Shown here: positions 16,503 to 24,693 of the stretch, in pieces | Position numbering within the stretch: the first letter of the stretch is position 1 | Layout: each line of letters opens with the position of its first letter | Assembly: GCF_918698005.1 (NCBI RefSeq) | Contig: NZ_CAKKLJ010000001.1 | Coordinates: 434,001-498,000, forward strand | Direction of reading: 5' to 3' | Source: Microbacterium sp. Bi121 | GTDB taxonomy: Bacteria > Actinomycetota > Actinomycetes > Actinomycetales > Microbacteriaceae | DNA length: 64,000 bases | Made by a program: the position numbers and the translations under genes | Notes under the pieces: generated by a model | The model's database searches: none | Seen by the model: only the letters and a program-made list of their open reading frames with translations | What the model was told of the DNA's origin: nothing

Positions 16503-17213
16503 ATGAGCACACACATCGCCGCTGAGCCCGGTCAGATCGCTCCCGTCGTCCTGTTCCCCGGCGACCCGCTGCGCGCGAAGTGGATCGCCGAGAACTTCCT
16601 CGAGGACGCTGAACTGTATTCCGAGACCCGCGGGATGCTGGGATACACCGGCACCTGGAACGGGCACCGAGTCTCGGTGCAGGGTTCTGGCATGGGTCAG
16701 CCCTCGATGGCGATCTACGCCACCGAGCTGTTCAGCGAGTATGGGGTCCAGACGATCGTGCGGGTCGGCTCATGCGGCGCGCTGACCGAGAAGCTGAATG
16801 TGCGCGACATCATCATCGCGAACGGTGCGAGTACCGATTCGGGCATCAACCGCGTGCGGTTCCACGGGCTGGACTTCGCCCCGGTGGCCGACTTCGCTCT
16901 GCTGCGGGCCGCCGTCGAGGCGAGTGAGCAGCTGGAGCTCAGCTCTGCCGTCCATGTGGGGCAGCTCTTCTCCAGCGACCAGTTCTACAGCACCCGCCCG
17001 GAGCTCACCGAGCCGTTCGTGCAGCACGGCATCCTGGGCGTCGAGATGGAGGCCGCCGGTCTCTACACGCTCGCCGCGTACCACGGGCGTCGCGCCCTCG
17101 CGATCTGCACGGTGAGCGATCACATCGTCACGGGCGAGGAGACCACGGCGAAGGAGCGCGAGCAGACCTTCGGCGACATGATCGAGATCGCCCTGCGCGC
17201 CGCGACCGCCTGA
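16503..17213 (+). CDS. deoD: Purine nucleoside phosphorylase DeoD
   Basis: 236-residue hexameric-type phosphorylase that splits purine (deoxy)nucleosides with phosphate into base and (deoxy)ribose 1-phosphate for salvage. VVLFPGDPLRAKWIAENFL, GSGMGQPSMAIYATEL, RVGSCGAL and EMEAAGLYTLAA are the family signatures; the catalytic Asp is in VSDHIVTGE. Length fits E. coli DeoD. It stands divergent from the diiron-enzyme gene, with a GC-rich hairpin after its stop. Confidence 0.96.
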   Translation: MSTHIAAEPGQIAPVVLFPGDPLRAKWIAENFLEDAELYSETRGMLGYTGTWNGHRVSVQGSGMGQPSMAIYATELFSEYGVQTIVRVGSCGALTEKLNVRDIIIANGASTDSGINRVRFHGLDFAPVADFALLRAAVEASEQLELSSAVHVGQLFSSDQFYSTRPELTEPFVQHGILGVEMEAAGLYTLAAYHGRRALAICTVSDHIVTGEETTAKEREQTFGDMIEIALRAATA

Positions 17214-17241
17214 AGCGCGCGCCGGAGCCGCGCTGCGCGCT
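17214..17241 (+). terminator. Probable hairpin terminator of deoD
   Basis: AGCGCGC (17214-17220) and GCGCGCT (17235-17241) are inverted 7-mers immediately after the deoD stop, with a GC-rich 14-base loop and a short CTTG after. Weak by E. coli standards. Confidence 0.4.
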
Positions 17242-17287
17242 CTTGATGGGCGCGGGGCGGCGATGCATGGGGGAGGATCGTAGGGAC

Positions 17288-19816
17288 ATGGCTTCCCTTC
17301 TCGATTCTGCGACTCTCCCCGACGGCTCCGATGCGGATGCCGTCTACACGGCGTTCGTGGAATGGGCGGAGTCGACCGGCATCCAGCTGTACCCGGCGCA
17401 GGACGAAGCGGTCATCGAGATCGTCTCGGGAAACAACCTGATCCTCTCCACTCCCACAGGCACCGGCAAGTCGCTCGTCGCGATCGGAGCACACTTCGCG
17501 GCTCTCATGGACGGTCGCCGCAGCTACTACACGGCCCCGATCAAGGCCCTGGTCAGCGAGAAGTTCTTCGCTCTCGTCGACATCTTCGGCCCCGAGAACG
17601 TCGGCATGATCACCGGAGACTCATCCGTGAACGCGGATGCGCCGATCATCTGCTGCACAGCCGAGATCCTCGCGAACCTTGCGCTGCGCCAGGGGCCCGA
17701 TGCCGAGATCGGCCAGGTCGTGATGGACGAGTTCCACTTCTACGCCGACCCCGATCGCGGGTGGGCCTGGCAGGTTCCGCTGCTGACGCTGCCGCAGGCG
17801 CAGTTCATCCTGATGTCCGCGACGCTCGGCGACGTCACCGAGCTCGCGGCCGATCTGACCCGTCGCACCTCACGCGAGACGTCCGTCGTGACCGGCGTCG
17901 AGCGGCCGGTGCCGCTGCACTTCTACTACGAGCTCACGCCGATCCACGAGACGATCGAAGACCTGCTGACCACCGGGCAGGCGCCGGTCTACGTCGTGCA
18001 CTTCTCGCAGGCCGCGGCCATGGAGCGCGCCCAGGCCCTGTCGAGCACGAAGATCGCCACGCGAGAGCAGCGTGACGAGATCGCAGAGCTCATCGGCGAG
18101 TTCCGATTCACGACGGCGTTCGGGCGCACGCTGTCGAAGTTCCTGCGGGCGGGGATCGGCGTGCACCACGCGGGGATGCTGCCGAAGTATCGCCGGTTGG
18201 TCGAGCAGCTCGCTCAACGAGGGAAGCTGCGCGTGATCTGCGGCACCGACACCCTCGGCGTCGGCATCAACGTGCCGATCCGCACGGTGCTGCTCACCGC
18301 GCTGACGAAGTTCGACGGCACGCGGATGCGGCAGCTGAACGCACGGGAGTTCCACCAGATCGCCGGGCGTGCCGGACGCGCCGGCTACGACACCGCAGGC
18401 ACCGTGGTCGCGCAGGCCCCGGAGCACGAGTCCGAGAACGCCGCGGCGATCAAGAAGGCCGGCGATGATCCGAAGAAGAAGCGGAAGCTCATCCGCAAGA
18501 AGGCACCGGAGGGTTTCGTGTCGTGGGGCGAGCCGTCGTTCCGCAAACTCGTGGATGCCGACCCCGAGACGCTCACGTCTCACATGCAGATCACGAGCGC
18601 CATGATGCTCAACGTCATCGCTCGCGGCGGTGACGTGTTCGGCAGTATGCGCGCGCTGGTATACGACAACCACGAGCCACGGGCCAGGCAGCGACTCCTG
18701 GCCCTTCGGGCGCTGGGAATCTATCGGACGCTTCGCGAGTCCGGCATCGTCGAGCAGGACGCCGATGGCGGCATCCACCTCACGGTCGACCTGCAGCCCA
18801 ATTTCGCTCTGAACCAGCCGCTGTCGCCGTTCGCGCTGGCGGCGTTCGAGCTGCTGGACCCGGATGCCGCGACCTTCGCGCTGGACATGATCTCGATCGT
18901 GGAGGCCACCCTCGACGATCCGCGCGCCGTGCTGGGGCAGCAGGAGTTCCTGGCCCGAGGTGAAGCGGTCGCCGAGATGAAGCGCGAGGGCATCGAGTAC
19001 GACGAGCGGATGGAGCTGCTCGAGCAGATCACGTATCCCAAACCGCTCGACGAGCTGCTCGGAGCGGCCTTCGAGACGTACAGCGCCGCTCAACCGTGGA
19101 TCCGCGACTTCGAGCTGCATCCGAAGTCCGTCGTCCGTGACATGTACGAGCGGGCCATGTCGTTCGGAGAATATGTCGCGTTCTACAAGATCGCGCGGTC
19201 TGAAGGCGTGGTGCTGCGGTACCTGTCCGACGCCTATCGTGCGGCGTCGCAGACGATCCCGGAAGAGCTGAAGAACGAAGATCTGCGCGATCTCATCGAG
19301 TGGCTCGGCGAGCTCGTCCGCCAGGTGGATTCGTCACTCCTGGACGAGTGGGAGGAGCTGCGCTCCGGCACCGACAACGGTCAGGTCGACCTCGCCGCCT
19401 TGAAGAGCGCGGACCACGTCGATGAGCCGATCGTCCCGCCGGCTCCGAAGCGTCTCACCTCGAATGTGCGCGCGTTCCGGACGCTGGTGCGCAACGAGCT
19501 GTTCCGGCGGGTGCAGCTCGCGGCGCTCGAGGACGTCGAGACGCTCGCAGAACTCGATCCCGCTCTGGGCGCCGATGGGTGGAACGACGCTCTGGATGCG
19601 TACTTCGCCGAGCACGATGAGATCCTCACCGGTCCTGACGCGCGCAGCTCGAAGCTGCTGATGCTGACGGAGGGTGCGGCCGAGTGGACCGCCCGCCAGA
19701 TCCTGGACGACCCCGCCGGCGACCACGACTGGGGCATCTCGGCGACGGTCGACCTTGCGGGGTCGGACGAAGCCGGTGAGGCCGTCGTCACGGTCACCGG
19801 TGTGGATCGGCTCTGA
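17288..19816 (+). CDS. Ski2-like DEAD/DEAH RNA helicase with DUF3516
   Basis: 842-residue superfamily 2 helicase. Motif I is STPTGTGKS, motif II VVMDEFHFYAD (DEFH), motif III SATLGD, and motif VI QIAGRAGRAGYD; GIGVHHAGMLPKYR is the Ski2/Mtr4-type motif IVa region. After the helicase core (to about residue 390) comes a basic linker DDPKKKRKLIRKKAPEGF, then the actinobacterial DUF3516 C-terminal part. Probable role in RNA unwinding or turnover. ATG 17288 is preceded by GGGAGG and AGGGAC. The gene appears monocistronic. Confidence 0.93.
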   Translation: MASLLDSATLPDGSDADAVYTAFVEWAESTGIQLYPAQDEAVIEIVSGNNLILSTPTGTGKSLVAIGAHFAALMDGRRSYYTAPIKALVSEKFFALVDIFGPENVGMITGDSSVNADAPIICCTAEILANLALRQGPDAEIGQVVMDEFHFYADPDRGWAWQVPLLTLPQAQFILMSATLGDVTELAADLTRRTSRETSVVTGVERPVPLHFYYELTPIHETIEDLLTTGQAPVYVVHFSQAAAMERAQALSSTKIATREQRDEIAELIGEFRFTTAFGRTLSKFLRAGIGVHHAGMLPKYRRLVEQLAQRGKLRVICGTDTLGVGINVPIRTVLLTALTKFDGTRMRQLNAREFHQIAGRAGRAGYDTAGTVVAQAPEHESENAAAIKKAGDDPKKKRKLIRKKAPEGFVSWGEPSFRKLVDADPETLTSHMQITSAMMLNVIARGGDVFGSMRALVYDNHEPRARQRLLALRALGIYRTLRESGIVEQDADGGIHLTVDLQPNFALNQPLSPFALAAFELLDPDAATFALDMISIVEATLDDPRAVLGQQEFLARGEAVAEMKREGIEYDERMELLEQITYPKPLDELLGAAFETYSAAQPWIRDFELHPKSVVRDMYERAMSFGEYVAFYKIARSEGVVLRYLSDAYRAASQTIPEELKNEDLRDLIEWLGELVRQVDSSLLDEWEELRSGTDNGQVDLAALKSADHVDEPIVPPAPKRLTSNVRAFRTLVRNELFRRVQLAALEDVETLAELDPALGADGWNDALDAYFAEHDEILTGPDARSSKLLMLTEGAAEWTARQILDDPAGDHDWGISATVDLAGSDEAGEAVVTVTGVDRL

Positions 19817-19820
19817 CGAC

Positions 19821-19856
19821 TCAGGCGTGCATTACGGCTCAGGCTTGCATCACGGC
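19821..19856. repeat. 18-base tandem duplication of a gene terminus
   Basis: Two 18-base copies, 19821-19838 and 19839-19856, differ at two positions. The inner copy encodes the last residues AVMQA plus stop of the VOC domain gene on the minus strand; the outer copy would encode AVMHA plus stop and is untranslated. Confidence 0.8.
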
Positions 19857-21407
19857 GAGGACGTTGCCCGCCGGGTCCTTGAACCACGCGATGTCGGGGC
19901 CCTGTCCCTCACCGCGGACGATGCCGCGTTCGTCTGAGGGGAACTCCTCGTCGCTGTAGATCTTCGTCTGCACGCCGCGGGAGATGAGCTCGTCGACAGC
20001 GGCGTCCACGTCCGCGACCGGGAAGTTCAGGATCGTGAAGCTCGCCGGCTCATGGTTCGGCTTCGAATAGACGAGGATCGACCCGCCGCTCGGAAGACGA
20101 ATGTCGAGGAAGCCCATCGGGTTCGCCTCGACGTCGAGCCCGAGCGTCGTTCCGTAGAAGTCGCGTGCCGCGTCGATGTCGTCGACGCTGAACCCGCTGA
20201 ATGCACCGTCCACCGTGAATGCTGTCATGCGTCCAGCATCCGCCGATGGCGCGTGGATGTCGAGAGGTTGCCAGCCGCCCTGAACGATCTCCGCGACGCG
20301 AACCTTGCGATCCTCGGCCAGCGACATCGTGAGAGCATCCGCCGTCGCGATCGACTGGCGGGCAGCGGTCCCGTCGGTGAGCGCGGCGAACTCCGGGTCC
20401 GGCTCGGCTCCCTGCAGCAGAGCGTGGAAGTACGCGGTCTCCTCTTCGACGATGCCCACCAGCCACAGCGGCGCCGTGCTCGTCGGGTTGCCGTACATGA
20501 TGCCGCCTGCATCGGCGCGGGAGGCGTAGATCGCGGCTCGCTGCGCGTCCTCCTCCTCGCTGCGGTGCAGCAGGAATCGCTCTTCCGCACCGGAGCGGCG
20601 CACGGTCACGCCGCCGTTCGTCAGATCGATGTATGCCGCTCCGAGCGTGCCCTGCACGAGCAGGTAGTGCCCCGGCCAGCGGAACGCGGAGCCGTACTCC
20701 AGCGTCGCGAAGGCTCCGCCCGGGAACTCGAGTGTGATCAGCAGCAGGTCGTCCTCATCGCCGAACCGCTCGCCGCGGTGCGCGACGTTGCCGCCGATCA
20801 TGGTCGCCGTCTCCGGAGCGCCCATGATGAACTGGATGACGTCGAGCTCGTGGATGTGGTGGTAGAGATGTCCGCCGGACAACTCGCGCTGCTTCTTCCA
20901 TGACACCTGCGGCTTCGGGTCCTCCCAGCCGGTGCGCGCAGCGCGGGTGTAGACGATATCGCCGAGCGCACCGTCCGCGATGAGCCGCTTGACGCGGCGC
21001 ACCCCGTTCATGAAGTTCATGACGTGGCCGCTCATCAGCATCACGCCGGCCTCGTTCGCTGCATCCACCATCGCCGAGCAGTCCGCGTACGACAGCGCCA
21101 TCGGCTTCTCGCAGAAGATCTGCTTGCCGTGCTGCGCTGCGAGAACGACCGCTTCGCGGTGCGCCCAGTTCGGGGATGCCACGACCACCGCGTCCACGTC
21201 GGGGCTCGCGCACAGTTCCTCGAGTGTCGCAGTCGCCGTCGCGCCGAACTCGCTCACCGCGGCATCCGCGTGCTCGGGGTCGAACACGCGGGTGATGCGG
21301 GCGCCGGGCAGACGCAGGAAGCCTCTCCCCAGAGCGAGTCCGAAGTATCCGGTGCCGACGAGGCCGTAGCGGATCTCGGATCGGGGCGAGAGAGCGGAGT
21401 CAGTCAT
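19839..21407 (-). CDS. Gfo/Idh/MocA oxidoreductase fused in frame to a VOC-family domain
   Basis: 522-residue protein. The N-terminal part (residues 1 to about 385) is a complete Gfo/Idh/MocA dehydrogenase: Rossmann motif GLVGTGYFG, and CEKPMALSYADC with the catalytic EKP Lys. Such enzymes use NAD(P) on sugars or cyclitols. After a short linker (DIHAPSADAGR) a complete VOC protein of about 128 residues begins at MTAFTVDGAFSGFSVDDIDAARDFY and runs to the end. Each half matches the length of a free-standing family member and no stop separates them. I chose ATG 21407, which sits about 9 bases after a -10-like hexamer; ATG 21425 is inside the promoter. Confidence 0.85.
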   Translation of the reverse strand: MTDSALSPRSEIRYGLVGTGYFGLALGRGFLRLPGARITRVFDPEHADAAVSEFGATATATLEELCASPDVDAVVVASPNWAHREAVVLAAQHGKQIFCEKPMALSYADCSAMVDAANEAGVMLMSGHVMNFMNGVRRVKRLIADGALGDIVYTRAARTGWEDPKPQVSWKKQRELSGGHLYHHIHELDVIQFIMGAPETATMIGGNVAHRGERFGDEDDLLLITLEFPGGAFATLEYGSAFRWPGHYLLVQGTLGAAYIDLTNGGVTVRRSGAEERFLLHRSEEEDAQRAAIYASRADAGGIMYGNPTSTAPLWLVGIVEEETAYFHALLQGAEPDPEFAALTDGTAARQSIATADALTMSLAEDRKVRVAEIVQGGWQPLDIHAPSADAGRMTAFTVDGAFSGFSVDDIDAARDFYGTTLGLDVEANPMGFLDIRLPSGGSILVYSKPNHEPASFTILNFPVADVDAAVDELISRGVQTKIYSDEEFPSDERGIVRGEGQGPDIAWFKDPAGNVLAVMQA

Positions 21408-21416
21408 GCCCTTCAC

Positions 21417-21444
21417 GCTAGACATCAGACATCTGATGTGTCAA
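21417..21444 (-). promoter_or_regulatory. Promoter with embedded palindromic operator
   Basis: Minus strand -35 TTGACA (21444-21439), 16-base spacer, -10-like TCTAGC (21422-21417), then 9 bases to ATG 21407, so the transcript is probably leaderless. The spacer is occupied by the palindrome ACATCAGA-CA-TCTGATGT (21422-21439), as expected for a GntR- or LacI-type repressor. No cognate regulator gene adjoins. Confidence 0.65.
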
Positions 21445-21530
21445 ATGTCGATACTCCCTCACCGCATCCGGCGCGCAGCGGGCCGAGGTCGACGGCATCC
21501 CCGCACCCGCCGGCACACCCACTGGCACAG

Positions 21531-21601
21531 ATGCACGGCCCTGGCGCACTTGCACGGCCGAACCGGCGATCCGGTCGTGCATCCGTCCCCGGGCCGTGCA
21601 T
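21531..21601. repeat. Nested inverted repeat element
   Basis: Outer arms ATGCACGGCCC (21531-21541) and GGGCCGTGCAT (21591-21601) are exact complements; inner arms TTGCACGGCC (21550-21559) and GGTCGTGCAT (21573-21582) are near-complements of related sequence; ACCGG-CGAT-CCGGT forms the centre. It lies just after the stop of the SDR gene (21640) on the minus strand and before the next promoter, so it may terminate that gene. The rest of the 21445-21639 gap shows nothing else I can support. Confidence 0.7.
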
Positions 21602-21639
21602 GTGTGCATGGCGGACTCAGAAATCGGGCGCGGCTGAAC

Positions 21640-23169
21640 TCACCAGGGGTTCGGCTTGTAGTCCTTCAGGAACACGCCGTGCACATCGACGCCGGCCTCG
21701 CCCTGGACGATCGGGTCGTACACGCGCGCGGCGCCGTCGACGAGGTCGAGCGGGGCGTGGAAGCCCTCCTCCGCCAGGCGAACCTTCGTGTGGTGCGGGC
21801 GCTCGTCGGTGATCCAGCCGGTGTCGACCGCGGTCATCAGGATGCCGTCGGTCTCGAGCATCTCGCCGGCACTGGTGCGGGTGAGCATGTTCAGTGCGGC
21901 CTTGGCCATGTTGGTGTGCGGATGCCCCGGGCCCTTGTACCGGCGCGAGAACTGGCCCTCCATCGCCGAGACGTTCACGATGTACTTGCGGTGCGCGTCA
22001 GACGCGCGCATCGACGCCCGGAGTCTGCTGATCAGCAGGAACGGAGCCGTGGTGTTCGCCAGCTGCACCTCGAGCATCTCGAGCGGATCGACCTGATCGA
22101 CCGACTGCACCCAGCTGTTGACGTGATCGATGTCGGGCACCAGTCCCCCGGCATCGATGGCAGAGCCGTCAGCGTGCTTGGCGAGCGATGACGAGCCAGG
22201 AGCCATTGCGAGCCGTGCGAGGTCTTCGGCGGTCAGTGCCTGCCCGCCCTGCTCGGCGACAGTGCCGCCGAGGGCCGCGACCGACAGCAGCGGGTTCGCG
22301 TCGACCGACGCCTGCAGCGCCTGGGGATGCGGGTCGGCGGTGTGCCCGAACGTCTCCATCTCGGGCAGCGGCCCGTCCGGGAGCGGCTGCATCTCAGCAT
22401 CCGCCAGCAGCGAATATGCACCCGGCGAACGCCGCACGGTCTGCGCGGCGTTGTTGATGAGGATGTCGAGCGGGCCCTGAGCCGCGACGGAGTCGGCGAG
22501 CGCGATCACCTGGGCGGGGTCGCGCAGGTCGATGCCGACGATGCGGAGGCGGTGCAGCCAGTCCGCGGCATCCGACAGCGATGAGAACCGGCGCACGGCA
22601 TCCCTGGGGAAGCGCGTGGTGATGGTCAGATGCGCGCCGTCGCGGAGGAGGCGCAGCGCGATGTGCATGCCGATCTTGGCTCGCCCTCCGGTGAGCAGGG
22701 CGCGGCGGCCGGTGAGGTCGGTGCGGGCGTTGCGCTTGGCGTGACTGAAGCGGGCGCAGTCAGGGCAGAGCTGGTGGTAGAACGCGTCGACGAGCGTGTA
22801 CGGCTGCTTGCAGATGTAGCAGTTGCGGGGCTTGAGCAGCTCGCCGGCGATCGGGGCATCCACGCTCGAGGCGAGGTCGTTGCCGCGCGTCTCATCGTCG
22901 ATGCGATCGGGAGCGCCGGTCGCGGTCCTGGCCACGACGGCCTTGTCCGCCTCGGCGATCGCGTCGCGGATCTCCTTGCGGCGCACGCGCTTGACGGCCT
23001 TGAACATCGCGGCGGTCGCCCGGCGCACGGCGATGTAATCGGGGTGCTGCTCGCTGATCTTGTCGAGCTGCTGGAGGACCCGAAGGGTCGTGGCGAGATC
23101 GTCAGGGTCGAGGCCTTCGCCGAGGTCGGCTGAGCTGTCGGCAGAGCTGTCGGCAGAGGCATCGGTCAT
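21640..23169 (-). CDS. SDR-type protein with N-terminal zinc-ribbon domain
   Basis: 509-residue protein. Residues about 1-140 are helical and acidic with a short ADSS repeat; then CYICKQPY and CPDC give a four-Cys zinc-ribbon (about 116-140). A Rossmann domain follows with LTGGRAKIG as the nucleotide motif and ILINNAAQTVRR as the NNAG-type motif. After a long insert comes VNVSAMEGQFSRRYKG and HTNMAKAALNML. At the position of the SDR catalytic Tyr (four before the Lys in MAK) there is Thr, so classical SDR chemistry is doubtful. ATG 23169 starts MTDASADSS; the longer reading upstream is not supported. Function unknown. Confidence 0.85.
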   Translation of the reverse strand: MTDASADSSADSSADLGEGLDPDDLATTLRVLQQLDKISEQHPDYIAVRRATAAMFKAVKRVRRKEIRDAIAEADKAVVARTATGAPDRIDDETRGNDLASSVDAPIAGELLKPRNCYICKQPYTLVDAFYHQLCPDCARFSHAKRNARTDLTGRRALLTGGRAKIGMHIALRLLRDGAHLTITTRFPRDAVRRFSSLSDAADWLHRLRIVGIDLRDPAQVIALADSVAAQGPLDILINNAAQTVRRSPGAYSLLADAEMQPLPDGPLPEMETFGHTADPHPQALQASVDANPLLSVAALGGTVAEQGGQALTAEDLARLAMAPGSSSLAKHADGSAIDAGGLVPDIDHVNSWVQSVDQVDPLEMLEVQLANTTAPFLLISRLRASMRASDAHRKYIVNVSAMEGQFSRRYKGPGHPHTNMAKAALNMLTRTSAGEMLETDGILMTAVDTGWITDERPHHTKVRLAEEGFHAPLDLVDGAARVYDPIVQGEAGVDVHGVFLKDYKPNPW

Positions 23170-23285
23170 TGGGCTGATTTTACGCGAGCGACCTGAGAGC
23201 GGATGCCGTCTGGGATTCGGCCAGCGGATCACGCAACACCGCAGCACCCGTGACTCTGTCGGAACCCGCGCGTATCGTCGGCCAC

Positions 23286-24353
23286 ATGGACCACAGCGCA
23301 CAGGCACACGGCATCATCCCGGCATACCTTCTCGCCCGCCTCGCGCAGTCGGGCCGTTTCACCAAGGCTGCGGATGCTGCGCGTCAGACGCTGCTCGCGG
23401 GCAGACCGCAGTTCCGTGCCCGCCTGAACCTGTCCATCGACGAGCACGGTGATCTCGTCGCCGAGTTGACAGACGCTCCGAACCGGACGATCAGCGATGC
23501 CGGTGGCACCGAGACGCTGCCCGGCGCCGTGGTGCGCACCGAAGACGACGGGCCGGTCGACGACGCTTCGGTCAACCAGGCGTTCGACGGCCTCGGCGCC
23601 ACGTTCGAACTGCTGCTCTCGGCGTTCCAGCGCAACTCGCTCGACGGGTTGGGGGCGCCCCTGAACGCGACGGTGCACTACGGCACCGACTACGACAACG
23701 CCTTCTGGGACGGCGAGCGCATGGTCTTCGGCGACGGCGACGGCGAGGTGTTCCGCGGCTTCACCGGTTCGGTCACCGTCATCGGCCACGAGCTGGCGCA
23801 CGGCGTGATCCAGCACACCGCGAACCTCGAGTACCAGGGCCAGCCCGGCGCGCTGAACGAGTCGATCGCCGATGTGTTCGGGGCGCTGACCGAGCAGTAC
23901 GCCGAGGGGCAGGCGGCGGATCAGGCGAGCTGGCTGATCGGTGCGGGCATCTTCACCGACGAAGTGCAGGGCGTGGCGCTGCGATCGATGATCGAGCCGG
24001 GCACGGCGTACGACGACGACGAGCTCGGCAAGGATCCGCAGCCAGCGCACATGAGCGACTTCGTGCGGACGACCGAGGACAACGGCGGGGTGCACATCAA
24101 CTCCGGCATCCCGAATCGTGCGTTCGCGCTCGCGGCGCGCGCCCTGGGCGGCAACGCCTGGGAGCGGGCCGGCACCGTCTGGTACCGCGCGCTGAGCGAC
24201 GGACTCTCGCCGACGGCGACATTCCGCGAGTTCGCAGATGCCACTGTCGACGCGGCCTCCCGCGAGTACGGTGAGGAGGTGACCGCCGCAGTACGCGACG
24301 CGTGGACGACCGTGGGAGTGCTGGATGCCGAAGGAAATCGACGCACCGGATGA
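23286..24353 (+). CDS. Protealysin-like M4 family metallopeptidase
   Basis: 355-residue zinc peptidase of the thermolysin family. The zinc motif is H168-E-L-A-H172 in VIGHELAHGVIQH, the third ligand Glu192 is in GALNESIADVFG, and the transition-state His is in NGGVHINSGIPNRAF. There is no signal peptide. The N-terminal HGIIPAYLLARLA resembles the short protealysin-type propeptide (PPL motif), implying a cytoplasmic or atypically released enzyme like protealysin. The gene overlaps by 29 bases with one for an emfourin-like inhibitor, the arrangement known for protealysin. Confidence 0.93.
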   Translation: MDHSAQAHGIIPAYLLARLAQSGRFTKAADAARQTLLAGRPQFRARLNLSIDEHGDLVAELTDAPNRTISDAGGTETLPGAVVRTEDDGPVDDASVNQAFDGLGATFELLLSAFQRNSLDGLGAPLNATVHYGTDYDNAFWDGERMVFGDGDGEVFRGFTGSVTVIGHELAHGVIQHTANLEYQGQPGALNESIADVFGALTEQYAEGQAADQASWLIGAGIFTDEVQGVALRSMIEPGTAYDDDELGKDPQPAHMSDFVRTTEDNGGVHINSGIPNRAFALAARALGGNAWERAGTVWYRALSDGLSPTATFREFADATVDAASREYGEEVTAAVRDAWTTVGVLDAEGNRRTG

Positions 24354-24693
24354 CCGGGCAACCGCTGATGAGGACGACCTCCTCGTCGTGGCGGTCGTCC
24401 GGACGGGCGGGATCGCCGGCCTCCGACGCCGCTGGCGGGTCGAGACGCCGCGCCCCGAGGCGCATGACTGGCTGGTGCTGATCGATCGCTGCCCGTGGAA
24501 CGCGCCTGCCGAGCACGATGCCGGCGCCGATCGCTACGTGTGGAGCATCCAGGTGCGCATGCCCAGCGAAGAGCGCGAGCGCGAACTCGCCGACTCCGAG
24601 CTGCGCGGCGCCTGGCGGGATCTCGTCGATGCGGTCCGCGATGCGGATGCGGCGCGGACGACTAAGCCGGGCGATCCAGCATCACGCGAGTGA
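24325..24693 (+). CDS. Emfourin-like inhibitor of the M4 peptidase
   Basis: 122-residue protein. Residues about 18-42 (VVAVVRTGGIAGLRRRWRVET) match the SGGFAGI-type signature of emfourin, the protealysin inhibitor that blocks the M4 active-site cleft. It starts 29 bases inside the peptidase gene, so the two are co-translated. The N-terminal 15 and C-terminal 20 residues are acidic and probably disordered. Its 3' end overlaps the convergent MscS gene by 32 bases. The family call rests on the signature and context, not a search. Confidence 0.82.
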   Translation: MPKEIDAPDDRATADEDDLLVVAVVRTGGIAGLRRRWRVETPRPEAHDWLVLIDRCPWNAPAEHDAGADRYVWSIQVRMPSEERERELADSELRGAWRDLVDAVRDADAARTTKPGDPASRE

